A stretch of 10,262 bases of DNA, taken from NCBI GenBank assembly GCA_964422415.1, contig CAYRBI010000198.1, forward strand, positions 1-10,262, given 5' to 3'. The notes under the pieces were generated by a model, which ran no database searches, was not told the DNA's origin, and worked only from the letters and a program-made list of their open reading frames with translations. The position numbers were made by a program, and so were the translations under genes. Position 1 is the first letter of the stretch; the number at the start of each line of letters is the position of its first letter. Origin of the DNA: OLB16 sp964422415. GTDB lineage: Bacteria; Hinthialibacterota; Hinthialibacteria; OLB16. This document shows positions 1 to 7,998 of the stretch, piece after piece.

Positions 1-1
1 G

Positions 2-3000
2 ATGAACGTATTTGATCTTAGGAACAGGATCGTATCGCAATACTCAGATTATATCCACAGTTACATTTCGATATCGGATGAACGTATCAGACAAGTTGTC
101 GAAGGTGAATTGGAATCAGGATTTTTATGGCCGGAACCACTTGTTCAACTCAGCCCATCGTTTGCGCCGGGGGCATCGATAGATGACTTGGTGAACGAAG
201 GTATTCTACATCCCAGTTGCAGAATGATATTTCGCGCCAGAAAGACTGAGACGCATCTCGAAGGATACCCACTACGACTTCACAAACACCAAGAAGAGGC
301 TGTTCGCATGGCTGCGGATGGTTACAGCTACGTGCTGACTACCGGGACTGGATCCGGAAAGAGTCTTGCATACATCATTCCCATTGTTAACGACATCTTG
401 AGATCTCAGTCTGGTCAAGGTATCCGAGCCATTGTTGTATACCCCATGAATGCTCTTGCGAATAGCCAATTGGGTGAGCTACGGAAGTTTCTTTGTCAGG
501 GGTTCCCCGAGGGCCAATCTCCAGTCAGATTTGAACGGTACACGGGAGAGGAAACTGATGAAGACAAACGGAGGATCATGGCAAATCCTCCGGATATCCT
601 ATTGACCAATTACGTGATGCTGGAATACATTCTTACCAGACCCAGTGAACGAACCACACTTGTACAGGCAGCACAGGGTCTCAGATTCCTTGTTCTAGAT
701 GAGCTTCACACATATCGAGGCCGCCAGGGAGGAGATGTAGCCCTCCTCGTCAGGCGTTTACGAAATCTGCTCAAAACGCAGAACCTACAATGTGTAGGAA
801 CATCTGCCACCATTTCCTCCGGTGAAAATGTCAAAGAACAGAAACGACAAGTGTCCCAGGTCGCATTAAGGTTGTTCGGTGTCGCCGTCCCGCCCGAGAG
901 AGTCATTGGGGAAACTCTTCGAAGAATCACACCTGAAAGAGAAATTGAGCACACAGATTTCCTATCTGAAATGAAATCGGCATTCACGAAAGATCCTTGG
1001 TCACCACCACTCGCCTATGAAGAGTTCATCAAACATCCATTTTCCTCATGGATCGAGAGTACTCTTGGTGTTAACAAAGAGGATACAGGGCACCTTGTTC
1101 GAGCAACCCCCCGAAGAATTGCTGGACCCGATGGTATTGGGAGCGCCCTTGCAAGCCTGACGGGCCTTCCACTTGAGTTGTGTACACAGGCCATAACAAA
1201 ATGGCTTCTTGTGGGATTCGGTTTGGTTGACCCCGAAACAGGGGGATCCCCCTTCGCCTTTCGCATCCATCAGTTCATCAGCAAAGGCGAGAAGGTTTTT
1301 GTCTCTCTGGAGAATGAGGATTCTCGATATATAACGCTTCACGGCCAGTTGTTTGTCCCTGGAGACAGATCGAAAGTCCTTTTCCCGATTGCCTTCTGCC
1401 GTGAATGTGGACAAGAGTACTATTCGGTATGGAAGGTTTCTGAAAGTGCTGTAGAAGAGGAATCTTTTGTTCCCCGGTCACCATACGAAACCGATGATAT
1501 CAATGGGCGTGAGCCATGCTACCTCTATGTCAGCAATAAAAACTCGTGGCCTGAAGATCCAGAAAATAAAGTTGATCGACTTCCACAGGACTGGATTGAA
1601 GATACAGGCAGAGGGATTCTAGTCCGTAAAGACCGGAAAAAGTCAGTGCCACAAAACGCTTACCTGGGTCCTGATGGGAAGGTAAGTCCAAATGGACTCC
1701 GCTGTTGTGTGATACCAGCTCCGTTTCATTTTTGTCTTAAGTGCGGTGTCTCTTACAGTTGGAGAGAAAAACGCGACTTTGGGAAACTTTCTATTCTCTC
1801 TTCTGAGGGAAGGAGCACCGCCACTACAATCCTATCATTGGCGACACTGGATGGACTCACTTTAGCCGAAACACCTAAGGAATCGAGAAAGATACTGTCC
1901 TTCACTGACAACCGCCAAGATGCTTCCCTTCAGGCTGGCCATCTAAATGATTTTGTCGAGGTCAACACCCTACGCACAGCCCTTTACAAGGCGATATTAG
2001 AGGCTGGTTCAGAGGGGCTTGGGCATGAGGATCTAACTCTCCGTGTCTTTGAGGCGCTTTCTCTACCAATGGAGGATTATGCTATAGATCCCAGTGTCCG
2101 CTTTCAAGCACGGTCAAACACGGAGACCGCATTCCGGCAGGTCTTGGGGTATAGATTATACAGAGATCTTCGAAGAGGCTGGCGTATTACTGCGCCCAAC
2201 CTTGAACAGTGTGGGTTACTGACAATTGTTTACCCCGCTTTGAAAGAGGTATGTGATGCCGAGGACCTCTGGAAGGATGCACACTTGCTGTTGTCGTCGT
2301 CAACCGCAGAGAATCGAGAACGAGTTGCCACAGTCCTTCTCGATTTCATGAGAAGAGAATTGGCGATCCATGTGGACTATCTTACTCGGGAGAAGCAAGA
2401 GTCCTTACGCCAGATGAGTAGTCAGTATCTGAAAGACCCCTGGTCGATTGATGAAAAGGAGAAGATGGAATTTGCCTCAGTCCTATTTCCTAAGAGTAAG
2501 CAGAGAGGTGAGGATTGGGGCGGACACATTTTCCTGTCTCCGAGAAGTGGTTATGGGCAGTACCTTAGGCGTACCACAACCTTTCCTCAGTCACATCATC
2601 ATCTCGACATGCAAGAGACTGGTCAGATTATCTGTCAGCTTCTAGAAAAGCTTTCAATCGGTGGCTTGGTAAGGGTTGTAAACGATCCTGATGTCGAAGG
2701 AATACCGGGTTATCAGATCCCCGCAGCCTGTTTCCGATGGTGTCCAGGAGATGGAAGCAAGTCATTCCATGATCCCATTCGGGTCCCGAATCCCTCATCA
2801 TCCGGCGGTAGGACTAACGACTTCTTCAATAGTTTATTCACAGAGCCAAGGTCTTGGCTTGGAAGCATCCGAGCCAGAGAACATACGGCACAGGTATCCT
2901 ACGAACAGCGGATGTCTCGTGAGGCTGATTTCCGTGATGGAAAACTCCCGATCCTGTTTTGTTCGCCGACCATGGAACTCGGCGTTGACATCGCTCAACT

Positions 3001-5182
3001 CAACACAGTAAACCTGAGAAACATTCCTCCCACCCCCGCAAACTATGCGCAGAGGAGCGGGAGGGCTGGCCGAAGTGGGCAACCCGCCCTGATTACTTCT
3101 TATTGCTCCTCTCTTAGTGCTCACGACCAGTTTTTCTTTAAACGTCCGGACCTAATGGTTTCAGGTGCTGTTCAACCTCCACGTATTGATTTGGCCAATC
3201 AGGATCTAGTGCGGGCGCACATACATTCCGTGTGGCTTGCTGAAGTTGGGATCTCCCTTGGAACATCACTGGTGGATATCCTTGACGTAGCTGGAGAGAA
3301 ACCATCTCTCATCCTTTCCGAGAGCATCCGGCAACAAATCTCTGATCCAAAAGCCAAGACAAGAACTTTGCAGCGTTCTAAGGCGCTGCTCTCCACGATC
3401 CATGAGGACTTGGATACAGCGGACTGGTACAGAGAAGGCTGGCTTGAAGAAGTTCTGTCTCGAGTCGAAGAGGACTTTGATCGTGCCTGTGATCGATGGA
3501 GGTCTTTGTATCGTTCAGCAATGGAACAGCATGAACGTCAGAATCGTATTATTGCAGATGCATCGGTAAGTGTGAATGAGAAGGACACTGCCAAGAGGAT
3601 AAGGCATCAGGCGGAATCCCAACTGGAATTATTGACTCAGTCAGAGAACGTCTTCCAATCAGATTTCTACAGCTACCGCTACTTTGCAACAGAAGGCTTT
3701 CTTCCCGGCTATAACTTCCCACGTCTTCCTCTTTCGGCGTTCATTCCTGGAAGAAACAGGTACAAATCAAGAGACGAGTTTTTATCGAGGCCACGTTTCC
3801 TCGCCATCTCTGAGTTTGGTCCCAGTTCGATCGTCTACCATGAGGGCGCCAAGTATGTAATCAACCAAGTGATACTCCCACCAGATGATAGGGACCTCCA
3901 GACAAGCTCGGCAAAAATATGCCCTCAATGTGGATACCTCCACCTTGCTGATCATGACCGAGGTCCAGACCGATGTGATTTCTGCAACAGTCTTCTTGGT
4001 GAACCTCTACGGGAACTATTTCGCCTTCAGAATGTTTCAACAAGACGCCGGGATAGAATAACCTCTGATGAAGAAGAACGAACGCGAATGGGCTACGAGA
4101 TCGGATCCGGTATCCGGTTCGGTGATAGAGGTGAACGGCCTCCTTTTCGATCAGGTATTGTCGAATCATCTGGCAACTGCGTCGCCGAACTGACCTATGG
4201 AAATGCGGCAACCATCTGGAGGATCAATCGCGGCTGGAAGAACAGGAAGATCAAGGAGCAGTTTGGATTTGTCCTTGATTTGCAGCGGGGCTACTGGTCC
4301 AAAGATCAGCAAATTGAGGACGATGATGATACTGATACCGATCCAATCTCAGCAGATCGCCGCAGGGTCATTCCATATGTCGAAGACCACAAGAACTGTC
4401 TCCTTTTACGTCCATCCGTAGCCTACCCCATTCCGGTCATGGCGTCACTTCAGGCTGCATTGAAACGTGCCATCGAACTGGAGTTTCAGTTGGAAGAAAG
4501 TGAGCTCGCAGCGGAGCCTCTTCCCAATGGAGGATGCCGTAACCTGCTGCTGTTCTATGAGGCGGCTGAAGGTGGAGCTGGAGTTCTAGGAAGACTCCTG
4601 GAGGATCCGGATGCAATCAGAAGAGTCATCCATCGTGCACTTGAGATTTGTCACTATGACCCCATCACCATGGAAGACCAGCGGCATCATCCACGTGCTA
4701 AAGAGGATTGCGAAGCGGCCTGCTACGACTGTCTCTTGAGCTATTCAAATCAAGCTGACCACCCACTCCTTGACCGAAAGAAGGTCTTTGAGGTGTTGAG
4801 CAATTGGTCACAAGCCAGAGTAAGTCTTTCTCCAGTGGAGGCGCCTCGTTCTGAACATCTCACTCACCTTCGGAACTCCTCAAGCTCCGAGTTGGAGAGA
4901 GAATGGATCGACTTCCTTGAGGAAAGGAATTTACGTCTACCTGATAAAGCTCAACAACTTATTGAGAAGTGCAAGACCCGCCCGGACTTCCTTTACAGCG
5001 AAATCAGGGCCGCGGTCTACATTGATGGTCCCCATCACCTTTATGCTGACCGCCACCAAAGGGATATCAAACAGACCGAATGCCTTGAGGATGCGGGCTA
5101 TACAGTCATCCGCTTTGGCCTAAAGGATGACTGGGACGGGATCATTTCCAGGTACCCTGATGTCTTCGGAGGTCACAAATGA
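2..5182 (+). CDS. DISARM-like SF2 helicase with DUF1998 domain and C-terminal PD-(D/E)XK nuclease domain
   Basis: A 1726-residue ATP-dependent DNA motor, probably the effector helicase of this defence operon. RecA lobe 1 shows a Q-like segment (LRLHKHQ, 91-97), Walker A TGTGSGKS (114-121), VVYPMNALA (145-153), Walker B DELH (233-236) and motif III SAT (268-270). A zinc ribbon follows (C466/C469 and C578/C581). Lobe 2 begins near SFTDNRQDA (633-641), has a long insertion, and ends with motif V (SPTMELGVDI, 988-997) and motif VI (QRSGRAGR, 1017-1024). A second zinc pair pair (C1307/C1310 and C1325/C1328) precedes a DUF1998/MZB region with YEAAEGGAGVLG (1519-1530) and C1570, C1574 and C1577. Residues about 1625-1715 look like a DUF559/Vsr nuclease. 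The ATG is one base from the window edge. Its N-terminus resembles family starts, but an upstream start cannot be excluded. DISARM normally splits helicase (DrmA) and DUF1998 (DrmB) into two genes. Large DUF1998 helicases such as Druantia DruE are the main alternative. Confidence 0.88.
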   Translation: MNVFDLRNRIVSQYSDYIHSYISISDERIRQVVEGELESGFLWPEPLVQLSPSFAPGASIDDLVNEGILHPSCRMIFRARKTETHLEGYPLRLHKHQEEAVRMAADGYSYVLTTGTGSGKSLAYIIPIVNDILRSQSGQGIRAIVVYPMNALANSQLGELRKFLCQGFPEGQSPVRFERYTGEETDEDKRRIMANPPDILLTNYVMLEYILTRPSERTTLVQAAQGLRFLVLDELHTYRGRQGGDVALLVRRLRNLLKTQNLQCVGTSATISSGENVKEQKRQVSQVALRLFGVAVPPERVIGETLRRITPEREIEHTDFLSEMKSAFTKDPWSPPLAYEEFIKHPFSSWIESTLGVNKEDTGHLVRATPRRIAGPDGIGSALASLTGLPLELCTQAITKWLLVGFGLVDPETGGSPFAFRIHQFISKGEKVFVSLENEDSRYITLHGQLFVPGDRSKVLFPIAFCRECGQEYYSVWKVSESAVEEESFVPRSPYETDDINGREPCYLYVSNKNSWPEDPENKVDRLPQDWIEDTGRGILVRKDRKKSVPQNAYLGPDGKVSPNGLRCCVIPAPFHFCLKCGVSYSWREKRDFGKLSILSSEGRSTATTILSLATLDGLTLAETPKESRKILSFTDNRQDASLQAGHLNDFVEVNTLRTALYKAILEAGSEGLGHEDLTLRVFEALSLPMEDYAIDPSVRFQARSNTETAFRQVLGYRLYRDLRRGWRITAPNLEQCGLLTIVYPALKEVCDAEDLWKDAHLLLSSSTAENRERVATVLLDFMRRELAIHVDYLTREKQESLRQMSSQYLKDPWSIDEKEKMEFASVLFPKSKQRGEDWGGHIFLSPRSGYGQYLRRTTTFPQSHHHLDMQETGQIICQLLEKLSIGGLVRVVNDPDVEGIPGYQIPAACFRWCPGDGSKSFHDPIRVPNPSSSGGRTNDFFNSLFTEPRSWLGSIRAREHTAQVSYEQRMSREADFRDGKLPILFCSPTMELGVDIAQLNTVNLRNIPPTPANYAQRSGRAGRSGQPALITSYCSSLSAHDQFFFKRPDLMVSGAVQPPRIDLANQDLVRAHIHSVWLAEVGISLGTSLVDILDVAGEKPSLILSESIRQQISDPKAKTRTLQRSKALLSTIHEDLDTADWYREGWLEEVLSRVEEDFDRACDRWRSLYRSAMEQHERQNRIIADASVSVNEKDTAKRIRHQAESQLELLTQSENVFQSDFYSYRYFATEGFLPGYNFPRLPLSAFIPGRNRYKSRDEFLSRPRFLAISEFGPSSIVYHEGAKYVINQVILPPDDRDLQTSSAKICPQCGYLHLADHDRGPDRCDFCNSLLGEPLRELFRLQNVSTRRRDRITSDEEERTRMGYEIGSGIRFGDRGERPPFRSGIVESSGNCVAELTYGNAATIWRINRGWKNRKIKEQFGFVLDLQRGYWSKDQQIEDDDDTDTDPISADRRRVIPYVEDHKNCLLLRPSVAYPIPVMASLQAALKRAIELEFQLEESELAAEPLPNGGCRNLLLFYEAAEGGAGVLGRLLEDPDAIRRVIHRALEICHYDPITMEDQRHHPRAKEDCEAACYDCLLSYSNQADHPLLDRKKVFEVLSNWSQARVSLSPVEAPRSEHLTHLRNSSSSELEREWIDFLEERNLRLPDKAQQLIEKCKTRPDFLYSEIRAAVYIDGPHHLYADRHQRDIKQTECLEDAGYTVIRFGLKDDWDGIISRYPDVFGGHK
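4874..5146 (+). other. Predicted PD-(D/E)XK (DUF559/Vsr-like) nuclease domain at the C-terminus of the DUF1998 helicase
   Basis: Residues about 1625-1715 of the first protein fit the compact restriction-endonuclease-like fold of the DUF559/Vsr group. An N-terminal helix carries E1630 and E1633 (SELEREW). A strand follows with D1662 (RPDF), then a strand ending in D1675 with the family-like signature YIDGPHH (1673-1679). A helix with D1688 and E1693 comes next, and finally a strand IRFG (1703-1706) after AGY. D1662, D1675 and H1679 are the likely active-site residues. The assignment is by motif pattern only; the usual lysine of PD-(D/E)XK is not obvious, as is common in Vsr/DUF559 enzymes. Confidence 0.65.
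5168..5173 (+). promoter_or_regulatory. Shine-Dalgarno site for the SNF2 helicase gene
   Basis: GGAGGT lies 5 bases before the ATG at 5179, inside the last codons of the upstream gene. With the ATGA stop/start overlap it supports this start and suggests translational coupling of the two helicases. Confidence 0.8.
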
Positions 5183-7995
5183 GTTTAGCCGTAGGCTCGA
5201 TGGTTAGAGCAAGAGGACGTGAATGGGTTGTGCTTCCTGAAAGCACGGATGATCTCTTCATGCTCCGCCCATTGGGTGGGACGGATGAGGAGAGCACCGG
5301 GATCCTTCCGGCTCTGGAACTGGTTGAGGCCGCTTCCTTCCCGCTTCCAAAGGCGGATGAGACGGGCGATTACCGGTCCTGCAGGCTCTTACGAGATGCT
5401 GTTCGGCTCGGGTTCAGATCCAGTGCTGGTCCCTTACGTTCCTTCGCCAGGATCTCAGTAGAGCCTCGCCCCTACCAGCTGGTTCCACTCTTGATGTCTT
5501 TGAAACTTGACCCTATTCGGATGCTCATCGCTGATGATGTTGGAATCGGAAAGACGATTGAGGCCTGTCTTGTGGCACGCGAGCTGATCGACCGGGGAGA
5601 GTGCAACCGCCTGGCGGTTCTCTGCCCTCCTCATCTTGCGGAACAATGGCAGATGGAGTTGAAGGAGAAATTTCACATCGATGCCGAACTAGTCTTGTCC
5701 AGCACCGCCAAGCGCCTCGAAAAGAACTGCGGTCTGGGAGAAACCCTTTTCGACATCTACCCCCATGTGGTCGTCTCCTTGGATTTCATCAAGACCGATG
5801 ATCGCCGGAATGAATTCCTTCGTTGCTGTCCGGACTTGGTGATAGTCGATGAAGCGCATACCTGTGCTTACGGTGCAGTCGGGCGTGGAGTTATGCAACG
5901 TCACCGTCTCTTGGAAGGACTGGCGAGTAACCTCAACCGCCACATGATCTTGGTAACTGCAACCCCCCACAGCGGTAATGAGAATGCCTTTCGATCCCTC
6001 TTGGCGTTGCTTGAGCCGGATTTTGCCAACCTACCGGAGGACCTTTCGGGCCGTGGAAACGAGACAGTCCGCCGCCATGTGGCCGCGCATCTGGTGCAGC
6101 GCCGTCGAGCTGATATCCGTTCCTATCTTGGTGAAACCGACTTCCCGGAGAGGGCTGAAGCGGAGGAGACATACCATCTTTCCCCGGACTATAAAAAACT
6201 CTTTGACAAGGTCCTGAGGTATGCCCGGGAGACAGTTGTCGATTTGGAGGGAGCTGGCCATCGACAAAGAGTTCGATGGTGGTCAGCCCTGGCTCTACTG
6301 CGGTCATTGGCATCCAGCCCAGCCGCTGCAGCAGCGACGCTCCGTGCAAGGGCCTCAACTGCGGATACGAGCACCATCGAAGAAGCCGACGAACTGGGAC
6401 GGCAGACAGTCATGGATCAAACCAGTGAGGATTCCGAAGTTGTCGCGGACTTTATTCCGGGAAGCGACATCGGCGAGTTTGCGGCTGATGAAAGCGGCAA
6501 CCGGAAGAGGCTTCTTGAGTTTGCCAGGGAAGCCGAGGTTCTTCGTGGCCCAAAGGATCTCAAACTCAAACGAGCGATTGAGTTGGTGAAGGACTTCCTC
6601 AAGGATGGCTACAAGCCGATCCTTTTCTGCAGATTTATCCCCACGGCCGAATATGTGGCTGATGAGCTCCGAAAAGTCCTGAAGGGAGTAGAAGTCATCT
6701 CGATAACAGGTCTGCTTCCCCCGGCGGAACGTGAACAGCGAATCGAGGCGATGAGAGACCATGATAAACGTGTTCTTGTCTGCACCGACTGCCTTAGCGA
6801 AGGAATAAACCTGCAGGACCTTTTCGATTCGGTCATCCACTATGACTTGAGTTGGAATCCTACCCGCCATGAGCAACGTGAAGGCCGTGTAGACCGGTTT
6901 GGTCAGCCACGGTCCAAAGTCAGAGTCCTGATGTATTACGGGACTGACAACAAGATTGATGGAATCGTGCTTGATGTGCTCATGCGCAAGCACAAGACGA
7001 TCCGAAACACTCTCGGTATCTCGGTCCCCGTACCGGTCGATACCGACAAAGTCATCGAGGCCATCTTCGAGGGCTTACTCCTACGGGAAGAAGCGGGACC
7101 TCTGTCCAAAGGCCAGACTCTCATCTTCGACGACATGTTCAAGCCCGAAATCAAACAGATGCACATTGATTGGGACGCTATCGCCGAACGCGAGAAGAAG
7201 TCCCGCACAGTTTTCGCGCAGGAATCCATCAAGGTTGATGAAGTGGCGCACGAACTCGAGGAGATCCGTTCCGCAATTGGTGCGGGGGTTGAGGTCGAGA
7301 AATTCATGCGGAACGCAACCCTCGCTCACGGGGGCTTCATCGGTGAGAAAGATCCGCTGACATTCTTATTGGATGGAACGCCACAAGGTCTCCGGGACCG
7401 CATCGGTATTCAAAAGGAGTTCAAGGCCAGGTTCTCATTGCCCGTGCCGGATGGAGTTCAGTATCTCAGCCGGACCCACCCGATCGTCGAAGGAATGGCC
7501 TCCTTCATATTGGAAACAGCACAGGACTCCGAGACGAAAAGTGTCGCCCGGCGTGCGGGAGTTATCCGAACCCACTTGGTCGGGAAACGTACCACCCTTC
7601 TCCTCGCCCTTTTCCGCTACCACATCTTCCGCAAGACGGACCAGGGGGAGTCTCCACTGCTCGCGGAGGATTGCCAACTGCTGGCCTTTGAGGGTGCCCC
7701 TGCCAATGCAGTCTGGCTTAATCCGGAAAGGGCTGAGGAGCTCATGATGGCCGAACCGGACACCAATGTCCCACCGGATATCGCCTCACATGCCCTTTCC
7801 CGTATCCTTGAGGGCTTCGACTCGATTCGCCCCCACCTGGAGGAAGCAGCACGGCAGCGTGGCGACCAGTTGCGTCTGGCCCATACACGAGTCCGTCAGG
7901 CCTCCCGTATGAAAGGTGTGACCTACAGGGTGGAACCCAAACTGCCTCCGGATATCCTGGGGGTCTATGTCTTCCTTCCCGGGGGGCAGGACTGA
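5179..7995 (+). CDS. SNF2-family helicase, DISARM DrmD-like
   Basis: A 938-residue Swi2/Snf2-type DNA translocase, expected to move on double-stranded DNA without strand separation. In order: EPRPYQ (95-100) Q-motif region, motif I DDVGIGKTIE (119-128), motif Ia VLCPPHLAEQW (147-157), motif II DEAH (224-227), motif III TATPHSG (260-266), motif V CTDCLSEGINLQ (535-546) and motif VI HEQREGRVDRFGQ (564-576). An Ala-rich then acidic stretch (about 379-430) separates the two lobes. Residues about 600-938 form a family-specific C-terminal region with no motif I recognise. Start and wording (RARGREWVVLPES, GFRSSAGP) match my memory of DrmD-type proteins, and length is in that range. It overlaps the upstream stop by 4 bp and ends 3 bp before the methyltransferase, as expected for one operon. 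RapA/HepA-like SNF2 ATPases share these motifs, so the DrmD assignment rests mainly on gene context. Confidence 0.88.
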   Translation: MSLAVGSMVRARGREWVVLPESTDDLFMLRPLGGTDEESTGILPALELVEAASFPLPKADETGDYRSCRLLRDAVRLGFRSSAGPLRSFARISVEPRPYQLVPLLMSLKLDPIRMLIADDVGIGKTIEACLVARELIDRGECNRLAVLCPPHLAEQWQMELKEKFHIDAELVLSSTAKRLEKNCGLGETLFDIYPHVVVSLDFIKTDDRRNEFLRCCPDLVIVDEAHTCAYGAVGRGVMQRHRLLEGLASNLNRHMILVTATPHSGNENAFRSLLALLEPDFANLPEDLSGRGNETVRRHVAAHLVQRRRADIRSYLGETDFPERAEAEETYHLSPDYKKLFDKVLRYARETVVDLEGAGHRQRVRWWSALALLRSLASSPAAAAATLRARASTADTSTIEEADELGRQTVMDQTSEDSEVVADFIPGSDIGEFAADESGNRKRLLEFAREAEVLRGPKDLKLKRAIELVKDFLKDGYKPILFCRFIPTAEYVADELRKVLKGVEVISITGLLPPAEREQRIEAMRDHDKRVLVCTDCLSEGINLQDLFDSVIHYDLSWNPTRHEQREGRVDRFGQPRSKVRVLMYYGTDNKIDGIVLDVLMRKHKTIRNTLGISVPVPVDTDKVIEAIFEGLLLREEAGPLSKGQTLIFDDMFKPEIKQMHIDWDAIAEREKKSRTVFAQESIKVDEVAHELEEIRSAIGAGVEVEKFMRNATLAHGGFIGEKDPLTFLLDGTPQGLRDRIGIQKEFKARFSLPVPDGVQYLSRTHPIVEGMASFILETAQDSETKSVARRAGVIRTHLVGKRTTLLLALFRYHIFRKTDQGESPLLAEDCQLLAFEGAPANAVWLNPERAEELMMAEPDTNVPPDIASHALSRILEGFDSIRPHLEEAARQRGDQLRLAHTRVRQASRMKGVTYRVEPKLPPDILGVYVFLPGGQD
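7988..7991 (+). promoter_or_regulatory. Weak Shine-Dalgarno site for the methyltransferase
   Basis: AGGA ends 7 bases before the ATG at 7999, within the last codons of the SNF2 gene and next to a run of six G. It is weaker than the site of the SNF2 gene, so re-initiation after the stop at 7993-7995 may contribute to translation. Confidence 0.5.
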
Positions 7996-7998
7996 TCT

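Noticed and set aside
6355..6993. A 212-codon minus-strand open frame opposite the SNF2 gene
   Set aside because: It lies entirely over conserved helicase coding sequence on the other strand, has no recognisable motif, and is explained as an antisense shadow.
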